A DNA stretch of 43,258 bases from Mesorhizobium sp. (GCF_004963255.1 NZ_SUGA01000047.1:1-43258); one strand, 5' to 3'. Positions 33,960 to 41,584 are shown, counted from the first letter of the stretch. Made by a program: numbers and translations. Notes: a model not told the origin generated them from the letters alone.

Positions 33960-34442
33960 ATGAACGCTCAAGCTTCCTCGTCCGGTCAGACCACAATCAA
34001 CGTTTCGCAGCTCTCCCGGCTGCTTGATCTGACGCCCAGGCGCGTCCAGCAGCTTGTGCAGCAGGGCGTGATCCCAAAAGCTGGAAGGGACGCGTATCCT
34101 CTCGTGGGGGCCGTGCAGGGTTATCTCCGCTGGCTGACCGACGATGATCGCCGCGTCGCCGGCTCAGCGTCGGCGCAGCGCGTCGCCAACGCTCGCGCCG
34201 ACGAGATCGAGGCGCGGATCACGGAAAAAATGAAAGACCTCGTGCCGATAGAAGATCAACGGATGACTGTCGCCACACTGCTTGAAATAGTGAAGCGCGA
34301 GTTGGCCGATCTGCCAGGGCGGCTTCCATTGCATATTCGGTCGGCGATCAGGGCCGATATTTCCGCTTCGATCGCGCGCATTGAAAAGACTGCGGCACAG
34401 GCGATCAAGGTGGTCCAGTCAGGACGCGATCCAGAATTCTGA
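33960..34442 (+). CDS. Phage terminase small subunit (Nu1-like)
   Basis: The 160-residue product has an N-terminal winged HTH (VSQLSRLLDLTPRRVQQLVQ, QGVIPKAGRDAYPLVGAVQG) and the helical tail ERIxxKxxxLVPIEDQRMTVATLLE found in Nu1-type terminase small subunits, which bind phage DNA at the packaging site. No large terminase subunit, portal or capsid gene is adjacent, which is unusual. The 120 bp before it contains a pyrimidine-rich and GC-rich stretch (33865-33905). It may be a prophage remnant or part of a satellite. Confidence 0.72.
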   Translation: MNAQASSSGQTTINVSQLSRLLDLTPRRVQQLVQQGVIPKAGRDAYPLVGAVQGYLRWLTDDDRRVAGSASAQRVANARADEIEARITEKMKDLVPIEDQRMTVATLLEIVKRELADLPGRLPLHIRSAIRADISASIARIEKTAAQAIKVVQSGRDPEF

Positions 34443-34562
34443 GCTTGCTCGATCTATTTTGTGAGCCGCCACCTTGCGCTACCACTCGATTTTTGGCAGC
34501 CTGTGGCTGCCAAGCTGATGCGCTTCGGTGAATGATCCTTCCACAAAACCGCGAACCAGCGT

Positions 34563-35231
34563 GTGACCACACACGCTCCGAGAGGATCGGCACCGTTGGA
34601 CGTTCACTATCGCTTGTGCTGCGGTGCGCCGGGTGCGTCCCCTGCGCTCTCCGAAACAGTCGACGGCCAGTCGACGTGGAATGGGCCTGTCGTGGACCTG
34701 TCCTCGCCGCAGACGATCGTGCGCGATTTCTCCACCGCGCGGCATGAGGCCGCTCATGCGGTGATCGCTCATTCTCTTGGGCTCTCGGTGAAATCTGTTC
34801 ATATCGATCCAGTGGGCATTTGCCGGCTGGTCAAGGCTCCCGGCGACCGGGGTCACAGCATTGCCTTTTCTGTGGCAGGTCCATTGAGCGACGCAATGCG
34901 CGGCGGATGGCGCATGAGGACCGGGACTTTGGATTTCGAGATCGTTAGCCGCCGCGTTCTCGCCTGCTGGGGAGGTCATTGCGATGACTGCCAGGCGGTC
35001 CGAACCGCCCACGTTATCGCCGGCTCGGGCAACCCCACCCATGCTTTTCGCATTCTGCGGCGGATCGAGCGCCAAGTGGTCGACTTCCTCCGCAACCCTG
35101 AGGTTGAGGAAGCGGTCGAGAAGCTGGCAGTTGCCTTGATGTCTGCTGGGACCGTTGGCGGCGAAGGAGCCCACGAAATTTTGGGCCGGCATGTTGCGCC
35201 TGGCTCGCTCACTCTCACCAATACGAGGTAG
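34563..35231 (+). CDS. HEAAH-motif metalloprotease-like protein (222 aa)
   Basis: The product contains DFSTARHEAAHAVIAHSLGL, with HEAAH at 61-65, an HExxH zinc motif in the style of the FtsH (M41) peptidase domain, followed by SVAGPLSDAM, which resembles the M41 loop after the zinc site. No AAA ATPase domain is present, so it is a stand-alone peptidase-like domain. Starts at GTG 34563 (GTG 34561 in another frame is not used); a later start is possible. It is in an island of phage-like genes; its target is unknown. Confidence 0.6.
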   Translation: MTTHAPRGSAPLDVHYRLCCGAPGASPALSETVDGQSTWNGPVVDLSSPQTIVRDFSTARHEAAHAVIAHSLGLSVKSVHIDPVGICRLVKAPGDRGHSIAFSVAGPLSDAMRGGWRMRTGTLDFEIVSRRVLACWGGHCDDCQAVRTAHVIAGSGNPTHAFRILRRIERQVVDFLRNPEVEEAVEKLAVALMSAGTVGGEGAHEILGRHVAPGSLTLTNTR

Positions 35232-35235
35232 GAAA

Positions 35236-35844
35236 ATGCTGGACCGCATTCGGAAATTGATCGCCGCCGACAGCGCCGGGAAGGCTGCGGCTTTGCGCGC
35301 GGCGCTGTCCGAATTGGACGTTGATGCCGCAGACGCGGCAGTCGCAGATGCGGAAGCCGCGCGGCGCGCTGCGTTGCTTGAGGGCAGCGATGCGGAAGTT
35401 GTCAAAGCCGAGGAGCATATCGCATCGGCTAAGCGCGACCGCGATAGGATGATGGCGGCTCGCGATGAATTGGAGCGTCGCCTCGCCGAGGCCGAGTTGC
35501 GGGAGCATGAAGAAGCGTGGGGGCGCGAAAGGCAGGCCGTCGAGGCCGAAGCCGACGAGGCGGCCCGCCAACTCCTCGCTGTATATCCGCAGGCCGCCCG
35601 GCGGATAATCTCAGTCCTTCAACGCGTCACCGAAGCCCAGGCCAAAGTTGAAGCTTTCAACCGCAAGCTGATCAATGCCCAGCGGCCTGGGCCATTTGTC
35701 CAGGACGTTGAACCCCGCGCGTGGAAGGAAGTACAGGATTGGCGCAATGGCGAACGCTATCGCGCGGCGGTCATCACGTCTCTGCGTTGGAGCGATGGAC
35801 AGCCTGGCTATGGGCGTGGTGAACACCTCCGCATGTTCAGCTGA
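35236..35844 (+). CDS. Coiled-coil hypothetical protein (202 aa)
   Basis: The product is dominated by a long Ala/Glu/Arg-rich coiled coil (about residues 10-125) and a short C-terminal domain ending in WSDGQPGYGRGEHLRMFS. It starts 4 bp after the HEAAH gene stop, with TAGGAA before the ATG, so both are co-transcribed. It resembles phage structural-scaffold or small coiled-coil proteins only in composition; no family is recognised. Confidence 0.6.
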   Translation: MLDRIRKLIAADSAGKAAALRAALSELDVDAADAAVADAEAARRAALLEGSDAEVVKAEEHIASAKRDRDRMMAARDELERRLAEAELREHEEAWGRERQAVEAEADEAARQLLAVYPQAARRIISVLQRVTEAQAKVEAFNRKLINAQRPGPFVQDVEPRAWKEVQDWRNGERYRAAVITSLRWSDGQPGYGRGEHLRMFS

Positions 35845-36398
35845 ACATAGGCCTGGACTAAATGCCGACCGCTTTCCTTCGCACTCCGGAAGGTCAAGGA
35901 CACCCGAGTTGGGGCTGCGCTTTGAGGCGTACGAGCCGACAATGACATCGAAACAGCATGGGAGCCGAGCAATACCGCTGTGGGGTTCCAAGCGGCGACC
36001 GGCGGCGTCGCTTCACCGAGGCATCCTCCCAATCCACAGCGGCAATCGTCCTTGGAGGGTGAAGGATGCCTACCGCCGGACAGATGACAATACCAGCTCG
36101 TAGGACGCCTTGGGCGGTGGACGCTAGAGATCGCCGTCCTATCGCCTCGCCGGCTTGAAATCGATCCGAGCGCTCTCAGTCTTAAGATTATTCGCGTGCG
36201 CGGGGTAGCCTCCCTTGACGCAGGGACCTCGCATCAACATCTCTGTGGCCGAGGCTGGCATTTCGCCAGCGCTGGTGATGCCGGCAACCCTAGAAGATCG
36301 CCATATGATTTTCGAAGATGGGATGCGCGTGACGTCACAGCCATGCATAAAATTCAAAACCGCGCCTCCTTGGGTTTTCGAACTCAAGGAGAGTGTTT
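35845..36398. other. Gap in the island with no supported gene
   Basis: Short open frames exist on both strands near 36139-36418, but none has a good start and ribosome binding site, so none is called. A 16-bp palindrome (ATGTTCAGCTGAACAT) lies at 35833-35848 over the preceding stop codon; one such palindrome is expected by chance in a window of this size. Confidence 0.4.
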
Positions 36399-36641
36399 AT
36401 GCCATGGGTTGTTGTTGAGCCGGGTCTGCCCGATCTAGAATTCTGCTCACGCCATGAAGCAGTTCGTCATATGCGACGCCGCAAACCTCGACGCGGGGTC
36501 GACAATCGGTCTCATGAGCAGGTCATCGCAGATTGGACTTCCTCGCCTGGACATGACGCGACGTTCGTTTCCTCGGACGAGATCGGCCCGGCATTTAAGC
36601 TGCGCGAAGGCAAGTGGGTTGCTGACAACGGGCCTTGTTAG
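36399..36641 (+). CDS. Small hypothetical protein (80 aa)
   Basis: The protein starts MPWVVVEPGLPDLEFCSRHE and has a basic segment (RHMRRRKPRRGVDNRSHEQ). No domain is recognised. A GGAGAG ribosome binding site precedes the ATG. It is followed 58 bp later by the possible cysteine protease gene on the same strand. Confidence 0.5.
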   Translation: MPWVVVEPGLPDLEFCSRHEAVRHMRRRKPRRGVDNRSHEQVIADWTSSPGHDATFVSSDEIGPAFKLREGKWVADNGPC

Positions 36642-36699
36642 GTGAACCAAGCCCAGGCAGTCTTGCAAGCAGGCTCGAATTTGTCAGGGAAGGCAAAGT

Positions 36700-37203
36700 A
36701 TGGCGACATTTAGTTTGCACGAGGTGGAGGACTGGACCGAGAACGCGTCCTGTACGCCCACCGCCCTAGCCGCGTTGACGGGCAGGCCTCTACAAGAGAT
36801 CGGCGAATTGCTGGCTGAAATCGCAGCCGAGAATGGCCGCGCGATTGGCCCGGAACTTCGAGCGGACTACGCCCCCCAGGATTGGGCGGGGGCCGTCAAC
36901 AGATTGGGTGGCGACTGGGTAGTAGCGGAGGAATTCCGGGACCGGGAGTTTTCAGATCGCCCTTCGATTAATGAGTGGATGGAAACGCATCTGGGAGTAG
37001 AGCCGGAACTTGTAGTCTGTTACGGGGCCAACAACATCGGGCATGTCTTCGCTACTTTCGAAGGTGATGTTGTCGACACTTACACCGAAGGCAAGCGCGT
37101 CCATTTTACCGGAGTGCCCATCGACTTCGAGTTTCTGAAAGTCGCATACACATTGTTAGTCGAGCCCCTCGTGGATAGCCAATCGGCTGTCTCAACCGCC
37201 TAG
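36700..37203 (+). CDS. Possible papain-like cysteine protease (167 aa)
   Basis: Cys18 in ENASCTPTALAALTGRP, His115 in NNIGHVFATFEG and Asp126 in DVVDTYTEG have the order and local context of a Cys-His-Asp catalytic triad in papain-like or C39-like folds, with the cysteine at the start of a helix. Similar small proteins occur in phages. The proposed function is inference from this triad only. No signal peptide is present. Confidence 0.5.
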   Translation: MATFSLHEVEDWTENASCTPTALAALTGRPLQEIGELLAEIAAENGRAIGPELRADYAPQDWAGAVNRLGGDWVVAEEFRDREFSDRPSINEWMETHLGVEPELVVCYGANNIGHVFATFEGDVVDTYTEGKRVHFTGVPIDFEFLKVAYTLLVEPLVDSQSAVSTA

Positions 37204-37254
37204 GCTCGCTCGATTGAGGTGATGCAGCCAATCCGGGCTGCTCGCCCTCGGAGG

Positions 37255-37572
37255 CTATTCGTCCCGCCAGATCACGCGCTTCTCCCATCGGATCTGGACC
37301 AGTCGCCGATACCGGATCGTATGCGCTTGCTCGCCGGTCGGATGGAATAGCTCGGCGTCCATCCACTCACGGCTGCCGCATTGCTGGCACCGAACCTTCT
37401 CCCGCACCTCATCGATCGTCACGTTGCCGATCACTTCGCGCAGTTCGAGCGGCTTGTAGAAGCGTTTGAGGTTGCATTTGCCGCAGCGTATGCCCGCCAC
37501 CTGCCCTGCATCGTGAGCGTGCGTCAGTGTCCAGGCGGCCCCTCTCGGCCACTTTTCGGTTTGCTCGGGCAT
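37255..37572 (-). CDS. Small zinc-ribbon protein (105 aa)
   Basis: Two CxxC pairs are visible, IRCGKC at 28-33 and VRCQQCG at 60-66, spaced as in a zinc ribbon. The rest is basic and hydrophilic, ending IRWEKRVIWRDE. It is probably DNA or protein binding. It is transcribed divergently from the SOS-boxed gene set and shares its 100-bp promoter gap. Confidence 0.6.
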   Translation of the reverse strand: MPEQTEKWPRGAAWTLTHAHDAGQVAGIRCGKCNLKRFYKPLELREVIGNVTIDEVREKVRCQQCGSREWMDAELFHPTGEQAHTIRYRRLVQIRWEKRVIWRDE

Positions 37573-37614
37573 AAGCTGAAATGAGGAACTTAGTCCTACT
37601 CGGTCAAGGGCCGC

Positions 37615-37640
37615 TTGACATTTTTGTTCCTATTTCGTTC
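37615..37640 (+). promoter_or_regulatory. LexA (SOS) box and -35 element
   Basis: GTTC, seven bases, GTTC at 37626-37640 is the exact consensus of the alphaproteobacterial LexA box (GTTC-N7-GTTC). It lies directly downstream of a TTGACA (37615-37620), so LexA would sit over the promoter spacer and -10. The next gene starts 33 bp downstream, and the set it heads ends in an SRAP gene, itself SOS linked. It is a strong candidate site; binding is untested. Confidence 0.8.
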
Positions 37641-37672
37641 ACTGTTGGCATGGCAGCCACAGGGAGGCCAAA

Positions 37673-38263
37673 ATGAACATTTTAATGAATGCCAGGGGCG
37701 CGACCTCTGAAGAAAAACAGCGGGGTATCGACGCAGCTCGGGAAGTGATTAAGCGCTCCGGGTTGACACCCGAGGAAGCGGCTGAGGGCTCTTTCGCCGT
37801 CGAAGGCTGGGACGACATGGGCTTCCCGCCAGACCAAGAGCCATCAGAACGCGAGTATGCTGCGGCCGAGGTTTGGTGGGCGGCCAGCAATGCCGCCATC
37901 AAGGCGTGTTGCGAGGGGTGGCCGGACGAGAAGCGGCACGAAGTTCATGGCTTGCAACTGCTGCACGATCCCGAAACGCAGCTCGTGGATCGTGTCACTG
38001 CGCTGGCGCGTCTACGCGCCATCATCCAGGCTGAGGACGGCAAGAACGAGTTTCACGACGAGAGGATTGGCCTGCTGGCCTATGCCGCAACCGACGACAT
38101 GGCTGATGGGTCTTTAGCGCGAGAACTGGTGATGGCAGTCACAGTAGCATATACGCCGCTGGCCTGTTCTCAGTTCACGCCGGATGAGCCGATTGAGCCA
38201 AAGCGCCAGGCGGTGCTCGACGCGATCGATGCGCTTGAGGCTGGATCAGCACCGCGCCACTAA
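37673..38263 (+). CDS. Hypothetical protein, first gene of an SOS-boxed set (196 aa)
   Basis: The product starts MNILMNARGATSEEKQRGID and is acidic and helical, with no recognised motif. Residues 9-35 (ATSEEKQRGIDAAREVIKRSGLTP) read like a small helical domain of the kind seen in phage-encoded regulators. A GGGAGGCC ribosome binding site precedes the ATG. The LexA box 33 bp upstream predicts DNA-damage induction together with the next two genes. Confidence 0.65.
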   Translation: MNILMNARGATSEEKQRGIDAAREVIKRSGLTPEEAAEGSFAVEGWDDMGFPPDQEPSEREYAAAEVWWAASNAAIKACCEGWPDEKRHEVHGLQLLHDPETQLVDRVTALARLRAIIQAEDGKNEFHDERIGLLAYAATDDMADGSLARELVMAVTVAYTPLACSQFTPDEPIEPKRQAVLDAIDALEAGSAPRH

Positions 38264-38276
38264 GAAAGGCCGTTGA

Positions 38277-38540
38277 ATGTCCATCCACGTCCTGCCGGAA
38301 CAGAGAAAGCCGAAGCTCATCGTCGTGGTCGCCTTCGACCGCGGCGAAGATGGAGAGCTGTTTCCAATGTATGGGCCGGCTGATCAGCAAAGCGAAGAGC
38401 GGGCGATCCGGACGGCAAAAGCGTTAGCTGGCAAGCACGCTGGCGTCATAGCCTGGAGCCGGGATGCTGATCCGGCCCTCGGAGACTACGGCCCCCCAAG
38501 CACGCTGTTTGTGAGCGGCGACGTGCCCGACATGGAATAA
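38277..38540 (+). CDS. Hypothetical protein of the SOS-boxed set (87 aa)
   Basis: The product starts MSIHVLPEQRKPKLIVVVAF and is a compact alpha/beta protein without a recognised family. It starts 13 bp after the preceding stop and ends 11 bp before the SRAP start, so it belongs to the same transcript. It could be an SRAP partner; this is inference from position. Confidence 0.65.
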   Translation: MSIHVLPEQRKPKLIVVVAFDRGEDGELFPMYGPADQQSEERAIRTAKALAGKHAGVIAWSRDADPALGDYGPPSTLFVSGDVPDME

Positions 38541-38551
38541 GCAGGCAGCAA

Positions 38552-39244
38552 ATGTGCGGGCGCTACACCAGATACCTTCCGTGGTCCGAAATCCATCGGC
38601 TTTATAGGCTGACTGCGCCGGCCGATGTGGGTCGCAACGACGCGCCACGCTACAACATCGCGCCGACTGACGAGGTGCCGTTCATCACGGCGGCCGACGA
38701 CGGCAATCACAAGGTCCGAACCGGCCGTTGGTGGTTGGTGCCGTTTTGGGCGAAGGAGATGCCCAAGGCACCGATGTTCAACGCGCGGATCGAGACAGTT
38801 GATACGACCCCTGCTTTTCGCGACGCCTTCAAATCGAAGCGCTGCCTGATCCCGGCCGATGGCTTCTACGAATGGACAATTAGCCCGGCCGATCGCGGCA
38901 AGGACCCGTGGCACATCTTCATGCCCGGTCACGCGCCTTTCTCCTTCGCGGGCCTGTGGGCCTACAACAAGGCATTGGACGTCACGAGCTGCACCATCAT
39001 CACTGAGCCTGCCGGCGAACCAATGCGGCAGCTTCACGATCGGCAGCCGCTGATACTCGATCCGGCTTACTATGACGCCTGGCTGAATGCCGAGACGCCG
39101 GCAGGCGATCTCAAAGAGGTGCTCTCGCATGACATAGACGGTCAGCTCCAGTTCAACCGCGTCGGCCGAGAGGTGAATTCAGCCGCGATCAACAAGCAGC
39201 CCAATGATCACTCTGGGCTCGTGGGACCGATAAATCCGCTGTGA
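38552..39244 (+). CDS. SRAP (YedK/HMCES) abasic-site protein
   Basis: This 230-residue protein has the SRAP hallmarks: initiator MCGRY with catalytic Cys2, PRYNIAPT with Asn35, PADGFYEW with Glu107, and LHDRQP with His162 (usually HDRMP). SRAP proteins form a stable thiazolidine crosslink to abasic sites in single-stranded DNA, shielding them during the SOS response. It is the third gene of a set with an exact LexA box, which fits. It is often carried by phages and mobile islands. Confidence 0.93.
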   Translation: MCGRYTRYLPWSEIHRLYRLTAPADVGRNDAPRYNIAPTDEVPFITAADDGNHKVRTGRWWLVPFWAKEMPKAPMFNARIETVDTTPAFRDAFKSKRCLIPADGFYEWTISPADRGKDPWHIFMPGHAPFSFAGLWAYNKALDVTSCTIITEPAGEPMRQLHDRQPLILDPAYYDAWLNAETPAGDLKEVLSHDIDGQLQFNRVGREVNSAAINKQPNDHSGLVGPINPL

Positions 39245-39339
39245 GCGAGACCCCAGCGAGATTGCCGGAATGTGGTAGAGCAGTGTCTGGGGCGCAGTTA
39301 GCACCCTCAAATTCAACTCGTTCGGCTCCGAGCGCCTAG

Positions 39340-39990
39340 ATGGCTGTGACCAATAAACAGACCCAATTGTACGCCAATCTCATGCATGAGCTTAAGGTGC
39401 GGATCGATGCAATCAACCTCGCCCTTGCGGGTCATACACGTCTCGCAACCCCACTGGTCCGAGAGTTTTGTTGGCTGCAACTACGGATGCTGTGTGAGCT
39501 CGTGGCGTTGAGTTGCCTCGTCGCTCATGGCGACATCACCTTCCTGCAACCTCACAAGCTTGGGAAGAACACTTCTGCTCAAGAAATCCTCGACCGGCTG
39601 TCGCGCTTGCGGGAGCACTTCTACCCAATAGCTTGTCGGCAAAAGAAAGGGCCGCCTGATCCTTCTGGCGTAGCCACGTTCGAAATGGAGGCAATCGATC
39701 CATCACCGCTCCCAAAGGACAAGCTGCTCGAGCTGTACGGGAGAACTCACCGGCATGTCCATCGCGGTAGTGTCACTTCGCTTCTGTCGAGAGATGTGAA
39801 TGTGCCCTGGGATACGAAGGTTGATGCCCCAGAGATCGTACGATGGGCGCAATGCATCAATGACCTTCTCTCGGTCCACACGATACCTATAAGCGAAACG
39901 CTGGTCATAATCTGCGTGCTCAGGAACGCTGACGATAAACAGCGGGTCCAGGTTGCGACCGCCGAGGCGGGAAAACCTCCTCACCTCTAA
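39340..39990 (+). CDS. Hypothetical protein (216 aa)
   Basis: The product starts MAVTNKQTQLYANLMHELKV and is helical, with several His and Cys in the middle but no recognised domain. It ends 2 bp before the convergent DNA ligase gene. It may be a helical scaffold or an effector-like accessory protein of the island. The function is unknown. Confidence 0.55.
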   Translation: MAVTNKQTQLYANLMHELKVRIDAINLALAGHTRLATPLVREFCWLQLRMLCELVALSCLVAHGDITFLQPHKLGKNTSAQEILDRLSRLREHFYPIACRQKKGPPDPSGVATFEMEAIDPSPLPKDKLLELYGRTHRHVHRGSVTSLLSRDVNVPWDTKVDAPEIVRWAQCINDLLSVHTIPISETLVIICVLRNADDKQRVQVATAEAGKPPHL

Positions 39991-39991
39991 G

Positions 39992-40873
39992 TTAGTCCTT
40001 CCCCTTCGACCAGAAGTCCTTCAGCGACGCGTGGCGCAGCTTTTCCTCGCCCTTGAGGAACTTGACCCGACCCACAAGACCCGGCCTGAGCCACTCGGCC
40101 TTCTCTTTGGAGAGCCCTTTCGGCGGTGGTGCGCCGGTCTTGCCCTGAACGCGGTCCCAGAGCGCCTGGCGCTTATCGGCTTTGAAGGTGACAAATGCTC
40201 CGCCCATGTAGTGTCCTTTGTCAGCCATCAGCACCATGGCAGGCTTTCCGGCCTCTCGCTGCACGCCGATGATATCCATCTCCTTCTCGACGTAGCACTT
40301 TATCTTGCGCCAGTTCATCGTCGGGCCACTGCGATAGGCGCTATCCAGCCTCTTCGACACGATGCCTTCGAGGTTCGCCTCGCAAGCGAGTTGGTAGACG
40401 GCATCGCCCGTGCCTGGGAGTGCCTCACTGAACTGGATGCGGCCACCGGCCGGGATCAACGCTTGCAAGACCTCACGCCGGTCCTTAAGCGCCATGTCGC
40501 GCAGGTCGTGACCATTGAGGTGCAAGAGATCGAAAGCGACCAGGTAGAGGTCCTGCGGCCGACGCGCTATGGCCGAGCGCAGCGCGTGGAAGTCGGAAAG
40601 GCCGGCATCATTCGCGACGATCATCTCGCCCTCGATGATGAAGCTCTCGGCCTCCAGCTTTGCCGCTTCTGCTGCGGTCGGCCGATACTTGCTCGTCCAA
40701 TCGATGCCGTTCTTCGTATAGAGCCGGATGCCAGCCTCGTCCTTGATAAGCTGGGTTCGGTACCCGTCGAATTTCACCTCATGCGACCAGCCATCGCCCT
40801 TTGGCGGCTGATCGACCAATTCGGGCTCCATCGGCTTGATGAAAGTCAGACGCAACGCACAACCCCAACACAC
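39992..40873 (-). CDS. ATP-dependent DNA ligase (LigD ligase-domain type)
   Basis: This 293-residue ligase has Lys34 as nucleophile in HEVKFDGYRTQ (motif I), IIEGEMIV (motif III, 79-86), EGIVSKR (motif IV, 169-175) and WRKIKC (motif V), then an OB-fold. It resembles the ligase domain of LigD without the polymerase and nuclease domains, so it may seal nicks in the island's DNA or work with Ku elsewhere. The start is GTG 40873; TTG 40855 and ATG 40831 are alternatives. A 12-bp palindrome (TGTTCCGGAACA) lies at 40901-40912 in the divergent promoter. Confidence 0.88.
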   Translation of the reverse strand: MCWGCALRLTFIKPMEPELVDQPPKGDGWSHEVKFDGYRTQLIKDEAGIRLYTKNGIDWTSKYRPTAAEAAKLEAESFIIEGEMIVANDAGLSDFHALRSAIARRPQDLYLVAFDLLHLNGHDLRDMALKDRREVLQALIPAGGRIQFSEALPGTGDAVYQLACEANLEGIVSKRLDSAYRSGPTMNWRKIKCYVEKEMDIIGVQREAGKPAMVLMADKGHYMGGAFVTFKADKRQALWDRVQGKTGAPPPKGLSKEKAEWLRPGLVGRVKFLKGEEKLRHASLKDFWSKGKD

Positions 40874-40941
40874 GCGATCTCAAGGCGCGGGTCGCTACCT
40901 TGTTCCGGAACATTTTAGCGAAATTGAATGTTTATTTGGTT

Positions 40942-41166
40942 ATGGAAAACGACGCTGCCTGCCGCGCCGCATTGCGCATGATCCGCGCGACGATCGAGCA
41001 GGTTTGCCCGCCCGGCGTGCTGATGAGCGAGGAGCAGGTGAACGGGCATTATGGCCCTACGCTGCTCGATGAGGCGGAGGCACTGTCGGTGGCGATTGTT
41101 GCCACGGTTGAACGGTTGTCGTTCGATAACACGCCCAAGCCGCCGGCGCCGAGCATTAAGTCCTGA
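40942..41166 (+). CDS. Small hypothetical protein (74 aa)
   Basis: The product starts MENDAACRAALRMIRATIEQ and is acidic in its middle with a helical character. No domain is recognised, and the ribosome binding site is weak. A TTG at 40900 would extend the protein by 14 residues. It diverges from the ligase gene. Between it and the peptide gene's terminator (41167-41356) I see nothing coding. Confidence 0.45.
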   Translation: MENDAACRAALRMIRATIEQVCPPGVLMSEEQVNGHYGPTLLDEAEALSVAIVATVERLSFDNTPKPPAPSIKS

Positions 41167-41356
41167 AATGACAAGGCCGCCGGCAAGGGGCCTGGGCTGA
41201 ACTGGGCACCGGCCTGCAATATCGAGTGACACAGGATCGTGCAGGCCGGGCCTAGTACCCCGACGGAAGTCTTTGGGGGGACCGTGAAGCGCGGGGCCTG
41301 GTGACATTGCCCAGATCGATACCTTGCCGCCAATTACCCACGTTAACGCCAGCAAC

Positions 41357-41387
41357 AAAAAAGCCCGCTGGCCGGAGCCGGCGGGCT
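41357..41387 (-). terminator. Terminator of the RiPP-like peptide gene
   Basis: On the minus strand AGCCCGCCGGC and GCCAGCGGGCT form an 11-bp stem with one mismatch and a 4-base loop, followed by TTTTTT. It starts 20 bp after the peptide stop and is oriented to end its transcript, so the peptide is very likely made from a dedicated, monocistronic message. Confidence 0.88.
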
Positions 41388-41406
41388 GGGTCTGAAATCG
41401 CGCCGA

Positions 41407-41508
41407 TTACGCCGGCTGAACCGGTCCCGAGATTACGACAACCTGAGCCGTGACCGTGCCGAGGCGCTCTCTCTTGCGAAGCACGGGCTTTTCGTAGGTC
41501 TTCTTCAT
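41407..41508 (-). CDS. Orphan RiPP-like precursor peptide (33 aa)
   Basis: The 33-residue product starts MKKTYEKPVLRKRERLG; the YxxPxL core (Tyr5, Pro8, Leu10) and following Gly17 match the leader of lasso-type RiPP precursors. The tail, after a short TVTA linker, is QVVVISGPVQPA. It has no Asp or Glu, so it cannot form a classical lasso macrolactam, and no B, C or other maturation gene is visible. The ribosome binding site AAAGGGGG is strong, the gene ends in a dedicated terminator, and a GTCATT/AATGAC palindrome lies 61 bp upstream. Function is unknown; it is a good candidate for an orphan, regulated peptide. Confidence 0.78.
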   Translation of the reverse strand: MKKTYEKPVLRKRERLGTVTAQVVVISGPVQPA

Positions 41509-41568
41509 AGGCTTACCCCCTTTAGAATGGACACAAAGCCGCACCTTTTCGCTCGGCCTGTCACAGCC

Positions 41569-41584
41569 GTCATTCAAAAATGAC
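41569..41584. promoter_or_regulatory. Palindrome upstream of the peptide gene
   Basis: GTCATT and AATGAC are perfect 6-bp arms around CAAA, 61 bp upstream of the peptide's start on its promoter side. It is a reasonable operator candidate. The rest of the 270 bp to the plus-strand lipoprotein gene holds no other supported feature. Confidence 0.45.

Noticed and set aside
35833..35848. ATGTTCAGCTGAACAT perfect palindrome
   Set aside because: It overlaps a stop codon, does not match the LexA pattern in orientation or spacing, and about one 16-bp palindrome is expected by chance in 43 kb.
36139..36418. Two overlapping short frames on opposite strands
   Set aside because: Both start with TTG and neither has a clear ribosome binding site or family; which, if any, is real cannot be decided.
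41407..41508. Calling the peptide a classical lasso peptide
   Set aside because: The core region has no Asp or Glu to close the macrolactam ring, and no lasso B or C genes are in the window.
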